Shown: positions 25,791 through 35,932 of the stretch, piece after piece
How the letters are laid out: every line of letters starts with the position of its first letter
Position numbering within the stretch: position 1 is the first letter of the stretch
Assembly: GCA_023823795.1 (NCBI GenBank)
Contig: CP085710.1
Location: forward strand, 2,630,001 to 2,694,000
Source of the DNA: Bacillus sp. F19
GTDB taxonomy: Bacteria > Bacillota > Bacilli > Bacillales > Bacillaceae
Direction of reading: 5' to 3'
Length of the DNA stretch: 64,000 bases
The notes under the pieces: model-generated
Told to the model about the DNA's origin: nothing
Database searches by the model: none
The model's input: only the letters and a program-made list of their open reading frames with translations
Translations under genes and position numbers: made by a program

Positions 25791-26663
25791 TCACACTTGC
25801 TGCTTCGCATCCATCATCCGTTTTATCGCAAGCTCTACCCCGTCTTGATCATTTGTAAGAGTAATATCCTTGCAGATGGCTTTAATTTCTGGGCGGGCAT
25901 TCCCCATTGCAATGCTTTTTCCCGCTATTTCAAGCATTGATTTGTCATTCATGCTGTCGCCGATGGCTGCAATGTCTATCAATTCAAACCCAAGATGGGC
26001 AGACAGTTTCTGAAGAGCAATCCCTTTAGATGCAAGCTCATGCTCAATTTCAAAGTTGTGTGCGGCAGATGTAACCAAAGTGATATTTTCTGTTTCTTTA
26101 AATTTCTCCCAGCCTGCATCAAGCTTTTCCTGGTGAAAAGAAAAAGCGAGAATATTATAGATCTCCCCAGTTTGATTTAGAATGTCCTTATACGATTCAA
26201 CGAACCTAAAGCCTGTCTGGCTGTATTGTTTTGCAGCAGCCTGCAGAAGCTGAGCGCGGTCCGCATCCGGATTTGCACTTTCGACCCGGTCAATTTCGAT
26301 ATTTAATAGCTCTCTTCCGCTTTCAGGCGTATAGATGGCATCGCGGCCGAACACCTCATAGTAGTAATGATTCTGTTCCAAAAATTGAAGCACTGCAGCT
26401 GCTGTTTCATAATCCATAGGCTGTGAATGAAACAATACCCCCTCTGGATTATGAATCGTAGCTCCATTGGCAGCAATAATCCATGTTTTTACACATGTAT
26501 CCTTAAAAATTTCTACTACATCAAAATGTGCTCTGCCAGTAGCGACAACCACTTCTATGCCCTCTTTTTGAGCAGCTTTTATTGCTTTCAAATTTTCTGC
26601 GCTGATTTTATTGTCACTGTTTAATAACGTTCCATCAAGATCTATTGCGATTAATTTGGTCAT
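25791..26663 (-). CDS. HAD-superfamily sugar-phosphate-type phosphatase (Cof family)
   Basis: A 290-residue Cof/YbjI-type HAD-IIB hydrolase. Motif I is IDLDGTLLNS (nucleophile Asp8), motif II VVVATGR, and motifs III-IV lie in IAAIGDSMNDKSML near residue 230. The type IIB cap domain occupies about 85-190. Such enzymes dephosphorylate sugar phosphates or flavin intermediates; the substrate is not predictable here. Its ATG overlaps the stop of the DeoR-type regulator upstream (ATGA), so the two form an operon and the regulator probably senses a related sugar phosphate. Confidence 0.87.
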   Translation of the reverse strand: MTKLIAIDLDGTLLNSDNKISAENLKAIKAAQKEGIEVVVATGRAHFDVVEIFKDTCVKTWIIAANGATIHNPEGVLFHSQPMDYETAAAVLQFLEQNHYYYEVFGRDAIYTPESGRELLNIEIDRVESANPDADRAQLLQAAAKQYSQTGFRFVESYKDILNQTGEIYNILAFSFHQEKLDAGWEKFKETENITLVTSAAHNFEIEHELASKGIALQKLSAHLGFELIDIAAIGDSMNDKSMLEIAGKSIAMGNARPEIKAICKDITLTNDQDGVELAIKRMMDAKQQV

Positions 26664-27436
26664 TCCATTTCCTCCTTTGCCTCGGCCACAAGCAATTCCA
26701 CATTATGTTTATCAAGCAAGTCTCTGAATCCTTTATCCGGTTCTTTATCTGTTATAAGCAAATCGATTTCGTGAAGTTCTGCAAAAAGGAAAAAATCAGT
26801 AACACCGAGCTTTGAATGATCAGCAAGTGCAATAACTTGATTTGCCTGGCTGATCATTTTCCGTTTAACCATTCCATCTTCTTCATGAGCGATGGACAGC
26901 CCTCTCTCAGATATGCCAACAACCCCGATAAATACTTTATCAACCTGATATTTTGAGAGTTTTTCCACCACTTGGGATCCATATAAAAAACGGTGCTCCT
27001 TCTGAAGCTCTCCTCCGAGAAGATGAATATGAATGCCTGGTTTTGTTGATAAAATATCAGCCTGATTAATGGAATTCGTAATAATCGCTGCATTTTTGAC
27101 ATCTATAAATTCTGCACAAGCCTGAACAGTAGTGGAGGCGTCTAAAATGATTCTGTCTCCTTCCCGGATCAGACTGGCAGCTTTTCTGCCGATTAATTCT
27201 TTTTCATAAGACACCATTTGCAGGCGGTTTTGGTAGTCTTTGATTTCGGTGTGCGAGCTTGGCAAGATGGCGCCGCCTCTTGTTCTGATAATCAATTTCT
27301 GTTCTTCAAGCTTTACGAGATCACGCCTGGCAGTATCTTTGGATACATCATAAATTGAACATATTTGATCAGCGGTGATTCGCTTGTTTTCTTTTAAATA
27401 GTCAAGAATGGAGATTAAGCGTTCTTCTTGGTACAA
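26660..27436 (-). CDS. DeoR-family transcriptional repressor
   Basis: A 258-residue regulator. The N-terminal DeoR helix-turn-helix (YQEERLISILDYLKENKRITADQICSIY...SKDTARRDLVKLEE) is followed by the phosphosugar-binding DeoRC domain (ILDASTTVQACAEF, TNSINQADIL, GVVGISERGLSI, ALADHSKLG). I prefer TTG 27436, which has AGGTGG 5 bases upstream and gives the usual short N-terminus; GTG 27445 overlaps that site. It is coupled to the HAD phosphatase. Confidence 0.85.
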   Translation of the reverse strand: MYQEERLISILDYLKENKRITADQICSIYDVSKDTARRDLVKLEEQKLIIRTRGGAILPSSHTEIKDYQNRLQMVSYEKELIGRKAASLIREGDRIILDASTTVQACAEFIDVKNAAIITNSINQADILSTKPGIHIHLLGGELQKEHRFLYGSQVVEKLSKYQVDKVFIGVVGISERGLSIAHEEDGMVKRKMISQANQVIALADHSKLGVTDFFLFAELHEIDLLITDKEPDKGFRDLLDKHNVELLVAEAKEEME

Positions 27437-27577
27437 AATGCCCACCTAACTTTCAGAAATGTTTCTACAATAACATAGAATTTAAGCTGTTATAAGTGAT
27501 TATAATTGATATCCAATCAATATTCAAGTTTTTATAATGATATGTAAGTATTGTGTGCAGGTTTATAAGGATTATGC

Positions 27578-27609
27578 ACAAAAAAAAGAAGAGGCCGATA
27601 TGGCCACTC
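27578..27609 (-). terminator. Terminator of the siderophore operon
   Basis: On the minus strand GAGTGGCC and GGCCTCTTC form a short stem followed by T8, directly after the last siderophore gene stop. Confidence 0.72.
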
Positions 27610-29397
27610 CTATACAGTAACGCGTTCTTCTATTGCTAACGGGTTTCTCACTTCTCCAAACTCTGAAGCATGCGGCCGGTCATCTCCGTCTCCATACCCA
27701 TACTCAATCATCCGATTGCGGTTGAGACAAAGCTTTTTAAACGTTGGCCGCAAGAGGTCAAAGAGTTCAAAGCGTTCTTTCAGCTCCGGAAATTGAGCTT
27801 GATAGGAGAGAATCGATTCCCTTAGCTTATTCCAAAATACCGTTTCATGAAAGGCTGCTTTTCTGTGAAGGATATCGGCTAAATACCTGAAATGGCAGAC
27901 AAATAATCCAGTGAAAATAAATTGACACAATCCCTCAGGCGCTTCACTTCTCAGCACATTTTTAAGCTCAGCCGAAATGGCATTCAGCTCAGGAAGCGGC
28001 TGATCGCTGATATTTACATCATCTACAAAATCCTTAACAGCCAGTCTGTGAGGTTTGCAGTCTTTTAAAATGACAACCGTATTTTGTCCATGGGGGGAAA
28101 ATACGGTTCCGTATTGATAAAGATAATGAAGCAGCGGCGGCAAGAGGACATCAAACAGCTGCTCCGTCCATTCTTCTACGCTGAGCCCGGACTTTTCTAT
28201 CAATTCCAGGGTATACGATTTCCCGTCTTCCCCTTCATATAAAAGAGCGGCAAGTGTAATAGCCTGTTCGCCTTCGTCTAAGAATGAGTATATGCTTTCG
28301 CGCCAAATGACTCCAAGCATCTCCATAAATTGATACGGTGCTCCTTCTAGTTTAACGTAATCAGGATGATGGTAATTCATGCTCGCCACTTCTCCAGGAA
28401 GAATGACCCGGCATGTATCTTTCAAAAACGAATCATTATCCCGGATTCCTTGAATATGAGCTGTTATTTCCGGCGCAAGCACAACACGCTCAGACGGCAG
28501 TCCCCTATAGACAAGTGTATTCAGAATACTCATTGGCAGCTTTACATGATGCTTCTTCTTATGATCCATATTGACAAATGTCCGGATAGACTGCTGAGGC
28601 AGGTATTGATCTTCTCCTCTGCCAAGGCAGATGATGCGCTGCTCAAAAAGTTCTTCAGAAAACAGCGGAACAATGACGTGATTCCATTGCCACTCGTGGA
28701 CTGGCATAAAGAAAAAGTTTTGAGGCTGCAATCCTTTATTTAGTAGTTTCTCATTAAATTCTCTTATTGCTGATTCCCCGATCTCACTTTCTATTAAACG
28801 TTCATACTCTGCTTCTTTGGTTGCATGGTGGAATGTCCCCCACTCCTTTGAGACCGCAATCCAGTCAAGCGTTGTCTGCTGCTTTTGTTCTGGGGCATAT
28901 TGCAAATAGTCCGAATAGGAGAATCCAATTCGCCCTTTGTTGTAGGTAATCCAGGGATGACCTGTCATCTCCCCTTCAAGCTCTGCATAGTCCAGATCCG
29001 TTAAGTCTGTTGTTGACCTGTGTTGCTGATTGGCGATTATATGGGTATCAGCAAGTAACGTGCGTTTATATTCTTCTATTAAATAAGCAGCGGTGAAAGG
29101 TTTTATTTTAATTTCTTTTTGCAGTTCCAATAAAAACTCAATGGGGTTCACAGTTACTGTCCATGAGCCATGTTTATTTGTTTCAATAGAATGCTCATCA
29201 ACCCAATAACTGTCCATCAGCCTTTCTTCAGCAAGAAAGCGGTAGGATATTCCGCTGTCAAAGCTCAGAATATGTTTGCCATCCTTTTTTTCCGCCTGAA
29301 TCATTTCTTCGTATAAAAACTCAGATATCATTTTAGCAAGCAGCCGTCTGCTCGCTTTCTTCCAATGATCTGCATTCCACTTTTGTTCAACCCTCAT
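27610..29397 (-). CDS. rhbF: NIS siderophore synthetase, IucC/RhbF-like
   Basis: A 595-residue ATP-dependent NIS synthetase that condenses a citrate derivative with the second N-hydroxy-N-acetyl-diaminopropane arm. Family markers are GHPWITYNKGRIGFSYSDYL, PVHEWQWNHVIVPLF, RTFVNMDHKKKHHVKLP, and HGQNTVVILKDCKPHRLAVKDF in the FhuF-like C-terminal domain. The frame is open upstream into the monooxygenase gene. I choose ATG 29397 with TAGGAGAG upstream, 13 bases after that gene's stop. It is last in an rhbABCDEF-type operon. Confidence 0.88.
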   Translation of the reverse strand: MRVEQKWNADHWKKASRRLLAKMISEFLYEEMIQAEKKDGKHILSFDSGISYRFLAEERLMDSYWVDEHSIETNKHGSWTVTVNPIEFLLELQKEIKIKPFTAAYLIEEYKRTLLADTHIIANQQHRSTTDLTDLDYAELEGEMTGHPWITYNKGRIGFSYSDYLQYAPEQKQQTTLDWIAVSKEWGTFHHATKEAEYERLIESEIGESAIREFNEKLLNKGLQPQNFFFMPVHEWQWNHVIVPLFSEELFEQRIICLGRGEDQYLPQQSIRTFVNMDHKKKHHVKLPMSILNTLVYRGLPSERVVLAPEITAHIQGIRDNDSFLKDTCRVILPGEVASMNYHHPDYVKLEGAPYQFMEMLGVIWRESIYSFLDEGEQAITLAALLYEGEDGKSYTLELIEKSGLSVEEWTEQLFDVLLPPLLHYLYQYGTVFSPHGQNTVVILKDCKPHRLAVKDFVDDVNISDQPLPELNAISAELKNVLRSEAPEGLCQFIFTGLFVCHFRYLADILHRKAAFHETVFWNKLRESILSYQAQFPELKERFELFDLLRPTFKKLCLNRNRMIEYGYGDGDDRPHASEFGEVRNPLAIEERVTV

Positions 29398-29410
29398 CTC
29401 ACTCACTCTC

Positions 29411-30721
29411 CTAAACTGTTTGTTTGCTGCGGACAAGATGGCCTGCACCAAAATGCTGAAAGACATTTTTTTCGGGAAGGTCAAACACTTTTCTGCAAGC
29501 AAGCTGATTGATGATCTTTGCATTCCGGTAAGCGCCTAGCCCAAGATCCGGTGCTCCTACCCCATGAGTATGCATTTCTCCGTTTTGAATAAAGATTTTG
29601 TTTTCCCTTTTTTCCTGCAGCTCTATTTCATAGTCTTTTGAAATAACAGGACGATTATTGCTGTCCCATTTCATAAGATTTGATAAGTTTGCAAAAGCGC
29701 TTGGCCAAACTGTCTTATAGCCGGTTGCTGCGATGACGATATCCGAATGCAGGTTAAATGCTTCTCCCTGCTCCCATTGATGGCATTGCAGGTTTAAGTC
29801 TGAACAAATAATCTCTATATCAATAACTGCCGTTTTGGCCAGAAGCTGAACATCCGGCTTTTGTCCCGCAATCGTTCTTTCATATAAAAGATCATAGATT
29901 TCAGCAATTGTATCAGCACTTATTCCTTTATATAAGGAGTCCTGTTTTGGCACGATCGTATCCTTTAATGCCTGTGGAAGCCTGTAAAAGTATTCCGTAT
30001 AGTCAGGCGAAAAATGCTCAAGCCCAAGCTTTGAATACTCCATCGGGAAAAATCCGTCCGTTCGTGTGAGCCAATTTAGTTGATAGCCTTGTTCATTTTG
30101 TTCCTTCAGCAGCTCAAGAAAAATCTCGGCCGCACTTTGACCAGAACCAATGACGGTGACAGCATCAGCATTTAAACTTTCTTTTTTCTTATGCAAAAAT
30201 TGAGCAGAGTGAAAAAGACTTTCAGATTTTCCTTTCGCTGACCATTCTGGAATATTTGGAGCACTTCCCATGCCAAGGACCACATGCCGGGCAGTAAAGT
30301 GTTCCATTTCCCCAGTGCGAACATCTTCTACAAGAACTTCATAACCTTCAGCATGAAGCAAAACATCCGCAACCCGTTTACCGAATCGGCAGCTTTCAAG
30401 TTCTTCAGCCACCCATTGCAGATAGTGATTATACTCTCTGCGCGGAATATGGAACGATTCAAGGAAGTAGAAATGGTAAAGTCTTTTTTGTTGATGAAGA
30501 TAATTCAGAAAGCTGTATTTGCTTATTGGATTGACCATTGAAACCGCGTCTGCCAAAAATGGCACCTGCAAGGTTGTCCCTTCCATTAAAAGTCCTTCGT
30601 GCCAATTAAACTGGGGCTTTTGATCAAAAAAGAGCGCTTCTACATCTTTTACATCCTCAAGCAATGCTGCCATTCCAAGATTAAATGGTCCAAGCCCTAC
30701 TCCTATAACGTCATAAACCAT
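29411..30721 (-). CDS. rhbE: Flavin-dependent diamine/lysine N6-hydroxylase, RhbE/IucD-like
   Basis: A 436-residue N-hydroxylating monooxygenase. FAD binds the GVGLGPFNLGMAALL motif at the N-terminus, NADPH binds VIGSGQSAAEIFLELL near residue 160, and DIVIAATGYKT closes the domain. In a pathway starting from diaminobutyrate decarboxylation the expected substrate is 1,3-diaminopropane. The ATG overlaps the acetyltransferase stop by about 10 bases. Confidence 0.9.
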   Translation of the reverse strand: MVYDVIGVGLGPFNLGMAALLEDVKDVEALFFDQKPQFNWHEGLLMEGTTLQVPFLADAVSMVNPISKYSFLNYLHQQKRLYHFYFLESFHIPRREYNHYLQWVAEELESCRFGKRVADVLLHAEGYEVLVEDVRTGEMEHFTARHVVLGMGSAPNIPEWSAKGKSESLFHSAQFLHKKKESLNADAVTVIGSGQSAAEIFLELLKEQNEQGYQLNWLTRTDGFFPMEYSKLGLEHFSPDYTEYFYRLPQALKDTIVPKQDSLYKGISADTIAEIYDLLYERTIAGQKPDVQLLAKTAVIDIEIICSDLNLQCHQWEQGEAFNLHSDIVIAATGYKTVWPSAFANLSNLMKWDSNNRPVISKDYEIELQEKRENKIFIQNGEMHTHGVGAPDLGLGAYRNAKIINQLACRKVFDLPEKNVFQHFGAGHLVRSKQTV

Positions 30722-31262
30722 TCTTTATCCCCCATTCGAAATCTTCTCTTTCACAAATCATGAAGAGAGCTTTTTTATCAGGCAGCTGAATTTCCTTCTG
30801 CGGAAGGAATCCGCATTTTTTGAAAACATGGATCATTTTCATATTTCGGCTGTCAGGCTCAGCGACTATCCTCTGTGTCCGCTTGTCCGTAAACATCTGC
30901 TTCATGATTTCACAGAGCATTGGCAGAGATAAACCTTTGCCAAGGTAAAAAGGATCACCAATCAGCAAATGAACACCCTGATCATAAGGCTCTGCTTCAT
31001 AATAATCTCCAATGATGTCATCATCCGCCCAGTACGTTTCCCAATAGCTCATTGCCGCACCGTTCAGATGCCCGATCCACAGCGTTTGATGATCATCCGC
31101 CAAAAGTTTTTTCAGATGCTTCGTATATTGGCTGAATGGATAATCTTGATTCCAATAAGGAATAACATGCGGTTCATGGTGCCATTTATGAAGCATGGCA
31201 GCATCCTTTTCAAAGTCGGCTTTTCGAAATGATATGGATAAACCCGTCTCCAGCTGATTCAT
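30711..31262 (-). CDS. rhbD: Siderophore hydroxylamine acetyltransferase, RhbD/IucB-like
   Basis: A 183-residue IucB-family GNAT that acetylates the N-hydroxylated diamine to give the hydroxamate. It shows HKWHHEPHVIPYWNQDYPF, the short ADDDIIGDYYEAEPYDQGVHLLIG block and AEPDSRNMKMIHVFKKCGF. The ATG at 31262 has AAGGAGG upstream and overlaps the stop of the preceding synthetase as ATGA. The only close relative in this window is at 36904-37566. Confidence 0.88.
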   Translation of the reverse strand: MNQLETGLSISFRKADFEKDAAMLHKWHHEPHVIPYWNQDYPFSQYTKHLKKLLADDHQTLWIGHLNGAAMSYWETYWADDDIIGDYYEAEPYDQGVHLLIGDPFYLGKGLSLPMLCEIMKQMFTDKRTQRIVAEPDSRNMKMIHVFKKCGFLPQKEIQLPDKKALFMICEREDFEWGIKNGL

Positions 31263-33043
31263 GTAAAGGCCTCCTTCTTTGTACATAAAGGGTTGTTCAC
31301 TTGGACATAAACAGACTGTGTTTCAAGCGGTCCAACCAGTTCATCTAAATCATGAAATCTCGTTAATAGATTCGCTTTGCAGGGCAAAGTCTCGTCTTCC
31401 AGCAGCGTTTTCAGCAAAAGAGATGGATGAGCTGCCGGAATGGACTGCTCTTCCAATTCCTCCCGAATCAGGTGAAGAAGATTTTTCTCATCTGCCAGGT
31501 TTGACGTTCCAAAGGCATTCACAAGTCCGAATAAATGATTGAAAAAGAAATAATAGCGCAGCCGTTCATCTGCAACCGCATCTGAACAAACCGTTTCACT
31601 TTTCAAACCAATTCCCGGAAGATACGAATTTAATTCATTCTTTTTGGATTCGCAAAAGTAAAATCCCTGATTGTCTCTATAAAAAAATCGCGATGGATAT
31701 CCATTTTCCAGCTGAACGACACTGTTTTGCTGATGGGCTTCAAGCGCAATGCCCTTTACAAAATAAAGCCACAGAATCGGCTTTAATGAAATAGCCAAAT
31801 AGCGTTTCAGCCAGTCTGAGCTTATTTCTTCTGTTGACCGATTTTCCTTTTTTGAAAGGTCACGAACGATGCTTGCAAGTCTTGACGATTGTGGCAGCAT
31901 TCCGTCCTGACAAAGGGCAACTAGAGCAGTTGCTTGTTCCGCACTCCTTTTATAAAAAGGATTTTCCCTCAGAATGACTTCAAAACCAGACTCCTTCTGA
32001 TCGTGCAGCTTTAATGTAATAAATGCAGGATCGTGAATGATTTTAAAACCAGGAAATTGTTCAGATAACTCACTCCCAAGCTGTGTGTCCATCAATTCTT
32101 TCACTTCAACTCCGCGTTCAAGCTCTTTTAATAGGTTCACCCGGACAGAATTTGTTATTTTGATGTTAAGTGAAAACTTCAACATAAAGGTAACATCTGG
32201 ATGATAGACCGTTCGCAAGGATGAAGTTGCATAAAAAGCCTGTCCATGCTGACCTAGATTTTCAAGCATGCCTTCTTGAATGAATTCTTGAACAGCTGAG
32301 TCTTTCAGCAAATACTCTGCCTGCCACGGATGGATTGGAAGAAGTGCGTATTCATCCTTTCCTGAGTACTTCTCTTTAAACTCATCACTGATCTCCGGGT
32401 CATCCTTGACAAGCTGCTTTATAAGTTCAATTGCCGACTGTGGCATTGTTGACTTTGAATAAATGGACGCAGCATGAGCTCTAAAATAATGCAGCGGAAA
32501 TGCTCCTTTTAATTCAGGTGAATACACCTTAATATCTGATTCTGTCATTCCTTGTCTGCTTTTTGGTGTCGGATGAAGCAAGTGCCCAAATAAAAGGGAC
32601 TGCTCTGCTGCAATAAAATCAAATGAGGTTTGATAAAGTTCATCCTCATCATCTGAACGCTTTTCAAGAAATTGAGCCATTGATTCGCAGCTTTGTTTGA
32701 CACGCAAAAGCAATTCTTCATTTTTTTCAGCTGATGAAGCATTTGCACCCAGTTCTTTCAGCGTTTTTTCAATGCATGTTATGTAATCGATTTCCTCACT
32801 TTCACAGTACACTGGGTAGTCTAACAAGTGACGTCCTGTCTCAGATAGATAGCCTGCCGGAATATAAAGACTGGAATTTTGATGTTGTAAAATAACATGA
32901 ATCCATTTGCCACTGTGCTTCTTTCTTAATTCTTCAGGTGCATCTGCACTTAGATTCCCGCTGTTTGTCTCCCGCAGAAAGCAATTTAAATAGCTTTGAA
33001 GAGTTGCTTTTTCAGCAAGAGCCATTGCTTCAAGTTTGTTCAT
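31259..33043 (-). CDS. rhbC: NIS siderophore synthetase, IucA/RhbC-like
   Basis: A 594-residue first NIS synthetase, joining citrate to one hydroxamate arm. Markers are GHLLHPTPKSRQGMTESDIK, LLPIHPWQAEYLLKD, SSLRTVYHPDVTFMLKFSL and ALEAHQQNSVVQLENGYPSR. The start is ATG 33043 with AAGGAGG, inside the end of the decarboxylase gene (overlap 14 bases). It is paralogous to the synthetase at 27610, as expected for a symmetric citrate dihydroxamate. Confidence 0.88.
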   Translation of the reverse strand: MNKLEAMALAEKATLQSYLNCFLRETNSGNLSADAPEELRKKHSGKWIHVILQHQNSSLYIPAGYLSETGRHLLDYPVYCESEEIDYITCIEKTLKELGANASSAEKNEELLLRVKQSCESMAQFLEKRSDDEDELYQTSFDFIAAEQSLLFGHLLHPTPKSRQGMTESDIKVYSPELKGAFPLHYFRAHAASIYSKSTMPQSAIELIKQLVKDDPEISDEFKEKYSGKDEYALLPIHPWQAEYLLKDSAVQEFIQEGMLENLGQHGQAFYATSSLRTVYHPDVTFMLKFSLNIKITNSVRVNLLKELERGVEVKELMDTQLGSELSEQFPGFKIIHDPAFITLKLHDQKESGFEVILRENPFYKRSAEQATALVALCQDGMLPQSSRLASIVRDLSKKENRSTEEISSDWLKRYLAISLKPILWLYFVKGIALEAHQQNSVVQLENGYPSRFFYRDNQGFYFCESKKNELNSYLPGIGLKSETVCSDAVADERLRYYFFFNHLFGLVNAFGTSNLADEKNLLHLIREELEEQSIPAAHPSLLLKTLLEDETLPCKANLLTRFHDLDELVGPLETQSVYVQVNNPLCTKKEAFT

Positions 33044-34556
33044 ACTGCAGCCTCCTTGTTTCATCTTCGCCAATTTCTTTCATTCTTCTTATGATTTTTT
33101 TAACATCAGCCATTTTTGTTAATGGATTCAAAAAGGTAAATTTCAGGCAGGCATCGCCGTCCACCTTTGTCCGGGCCATGATCACTTCTCCATTTTTCAG
33201 TAGAATTTCCCGAATTTGATAGTTTAGCTGATTGAGCTTCTCATGCGTGAGAAAGCCTGCCCCGATGTATCTGAAAACAACCGTGCTCAGTTCGGGCTGA
33301 TGATAGACGCTGAACTCACGCTCTTTTTTCAGGAGCTCATACGTTTTCTGTGCTACAAGCAAAGTGTGATCAATCATTTCTGCCCATTCTTCTTTTCCGA
33401 CTAATTGAAAAGAAAGAAACGGCTTCAGTGCATCAAAGCGTCTGGTTGTCTGAATGGATTTGAAGACTAAATTTGGGATGTCATCTTCCTCGTCTTCAAT
33501 TGGATTCAAATAATCAGCATGATGCCTGATAAACGAAAATGACTCCCGGTTTTTTATCAGAAAAGCTCCGCAGCTGATTGGCTGATAAAACATTTTATGA
33601 AAATCTACTGTAATGGAATCTGCTTTCTCTAAACCTGCGAGTTTATGCTTATGGGTATCTGTTAAGACAAGCCCGCCTCCATAAGCAGCATCTGCATGGA
33701 ACCACAGGTCATGATCTTTAGCCAGGCTGCTCATTTCCTCCAGCGGATCGATGCTGCCAAAGTCTGTTGTACCTGCAGTGCCGATCAGCGCAAAAGGCAA
33801 TTCCCCATTTTCTTTCAGATTGAACAGGCATGCAGCCAAGTCGTCCATACACATGCGGTACTTTTCATCCGCTTTAACTAATACAACAGAATCTTCGCCT
33901 AAGCCTAATATCGAGGCTGCCTGCTGGACAGAAAAATGAGCGGCTTCTGAGCATAGAATTTTCAGACGATGCTGTTCTTTCGGAAGACCCTGCTTTTTAA
34001 TATTCCATCCCCAAAACTTTAAGGCAGCGCGTTCCCTTGCAAGCAGGAGGCCCATTAAATTGGACTGCGTTCCGCCGCTTGTCATCACACCGTCTCCGTC
34101 CGGCAGCTGGAACATCCCGCACAGTCCATTTAATACATACTGCTCAACCATTGTAGCTGCACCGCTTTGATCCCATGAATCCATCGATTGATTTAATCCG
34201 GAAATAACGGCTTCAGCCGCTAACCCCGGAATCATTGGCGGGCAGTGAAGATGAGCAGCAGTTAACGGATGGCTGACATGAATGGTATTTGAAGTGATGG
34301 TATCCGTAAGTTTTTCAAATACTGCTTGCTGATTTTGATTCATTTTAGGATGAAAGACAGGAAAGTGTTGATTTATTTCTTTCTTCACATCAAAAGGAGT
34401 CATCCCGCTGTAGGGATTTTGTGACATCATTATCCTTTTAACGGAGTTCATTGCATGGGTCATTTGGGTTTCATAATTTTTCAAACTTGATTCATAATTT
34501 GATAAAAACAAATGTTCAAAGGCTGTTTTTTCCTGAATGGCTGTCAAATGATCCAC
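33030..34556 (-). CDS. rhbB: L-2,4-diaminobutyrate decarboxylase, RhbB-like
   Basis: A 508-residue PLP-dependent group II decarboxylase that converts L-2,4-diaminobutyrate to 1,3-diaminopropane. GVMTSGGTQSNLMGLLLARE binds PLP phosphate, WFHADAAYGGG contains the cofactor-ring Asp, and the Schiff-base lysine is in DSITVDFHKMFYQP (near residue 304). It starts 3 bases after the aminotransferase stop. Confidence 0.9.
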   Translation of the reverse strand: MDHLTAIQEKTAFEHLFLSNYESSLKNYETQMTHAMNSVKRIMMSQNPYSGMTPFDVKKEINQHFPVFHPKMNQNQQAVFEKLTDTITSNTIHVSHPLTAAHLHCPPMIPGLAAEAVISGLNQSMDSWDQSGAATMVEQYVLNGLCGMFQLPDGDGVMTSGGTQSNLMGLLLARERAALKFWGWNIKKQGLPKEQHRLKILCSEAAHFSVQQAASILGLGEDSVVLVKADEKYRMCMDDLAACLFNLKENGELPFALIGTAGTTDFGSIDPLEEMSSLAKDHDLWFHADAAYGGGLVLTDTHKHKLAGLEKADSITVDFHKMFYQPISCGAFLIKNRESFSFIRHHADYLNPIEDEEDDIPNLVFKSIQTTRRFDALKPFLSFQLVGKEEWAEMIDHTLLVAQKTYELLKKEREFSVYHQPELSTVVFRYIGAGFLTHEKLNQLNYQIREILLKNGEVIMARTKVDGDACLKFTFLNPLTKMADVKKIIRRMKEIGEDETRRLQYEQT

Positions 34557-34559
34557 ATC

Positions 34560-35912
34560 CTAAACTAAACTTGGGCTGAGCGTTCTTTCTGCAGCTTTAA
34601 TAGAATCGAAGAATATATCACATACTGTGTCTAGCTGTTCTCTTGTAATAATCAGCGGCGGCAAGAAACGAACCACGCTGCCGAAGCGCCCCCCAAGCTC
34701 TAGGATAAGGCCCCGTTTGAAGCATTCCTGCTGAATAAGCTTCGCGAGCTTCGGATGAGCAGGATAACTTCCGATGGCATCTGCAGCTGCTGTTTTATCT
34801 ACAATTTCAGCGCCAACCATCAGTCCTAATCCCCGAACATCTCCTATAGATGATACTTCTTGCTTCATCTTTTTCAAACGGAGCATTAAAAACTCTCCAA
34901 GCAGAGCTGCCTGTTCTTCAAGCTTTTCCTGCTTAATATATTTCATTGTTGCTGTTCCGGCAGCAATTGCAATCTGATTTCCGCGGAATGTGCCTGAATG
35001 CGCACCCGGGTCCCATTGATCAAGATCTTTATGATAGACTACAACCGCTAAAGGAAGGGTTCCGCCGATTGCTTTTGAAAGAACAACAACATCAGGATTG
35101 ATGTCAGCATGTTCAAAGGCAAACATTTTTCCGGTGCGTCCAAATCCCGTCTGCACTTCATCGATAATGAGAGGAATTTGCTGTTCTTTAGTAATATTCC
35201 GTACTTGTCTCACCCATTCATCAGGAGCTGGAATGGCGCCTCCCTCCCCTTGCACGATTTCCATGACCATGCCTGCGGGCTTCACAATACCGGATTCAGG
35301 ATCGTTCAGAGTGCGCTCAATAAATGTAGAGCCGATTGCCGCCCCGTCGTCTCCCCCAATGCCAAATGGGCAGCGGTATGAATATGGATAAGGAAGAAAG
35401 TGTACGTCTGACATTAAATTGGGTATTTTGCTTTTAGGACCAAGGTTTCCCATTAGACTAAGAGAGCCATTTGTCATGCCGTGATATCCGCCTTGGAAAG
35501 AAAGCATGCCGCCTCTGCCGGTTGCTGTTTTCACGAGTTTCATAGCGGCCTCAACAGCATCTGATCCTGATGGTCCGCAAAATTGGATTTTTGCATGTTC
35601 AGCAATTTTTTTCGGAAGAGCGTCAAACAGCTCCTCCACAAACTCCTCTTTCATTGGTGTAGTAATATCCAGCGTATGGAGCGGACGCTTGCCTTTTATC
35701 ACATTTTCCATTGCTTCTATAACAACAGGATGATTATGTCCAAGTGCAAGAGTACCTGCTCCTGCCAAGCAATCTATGTAGGTTTTATTCTCAACATCCT
35801 TCACATAAATCCCTTCTGCCTCACTGATCGCGATTGGAATTCTGCGCGGATAAGATCTTGCATTTGATTCTCTCTTGCGCTGGCTGCTTAAAAAAAATTC
35901 ATTTGTTAGCAT
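34560..35912 (-). CDS. rhbA: Diaminobutyrate-2-oxoglutarate aminotransferase, RhbA-like
   Basis: A 450-residue class III aminotransferase that makes L-2,4-diaminobutyrate from aspartate semialdehyde and glutamate. It shows GAGTLALGHNHPVV, GPSGSDAVEAAMKL, IIDEVQTGFGRTG and the PLP lysine in VVLSKAIGGTLPLAVV (near residue 280). As first gene of rhbABCDEF it follows a Fur box by about 20 bases. The aspartate semialdehyde precursor lies downstream of aspartokinase, which is also encoded in this window. Confidence 0.9.
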   Translation of the reverse strand: MLTNEFFLSSQRKRESNARSYPRRIPIAISEAEGIYVKDVENKTYIDCLAGAGTLALGHNHPVVIEAMENVIKGKRPLHTLDITTPMKEEFVEELFDALPKKIAEHAKIQFCGPSGSDAVEAAMKLVKTATGRGGMLSFQGGYHGMTNGSLSLMGNLGPKSKIPNLMSDVHFLPYPYSYRCPFGIGGDDGAAIGSTFIERTLNDPESGIVKPAGMVMEIVQGEGGAIPAPDEWVRQVRNITKEQQIPLIIDEVQTGFGRTGKMFAFEHADINPDVVVLSKAIGGTLPLAVVVYHKDLDQWDPGAHSGTFRGNQIAIAAGTATMKYIKQEKLEEQAALLGEFLMLRLKKMKQEVSSIGDVRGLGLMVGAEIVDKTAAADAIGSYPAHPKLAKLIQQECFKRGLILELGGRFGSVVRFLPPLIITREQLDTVCDIFFDSIKAAERTLSPSLV

Positions 35913-35932
35913 GAATAATCACCTTTCTTATT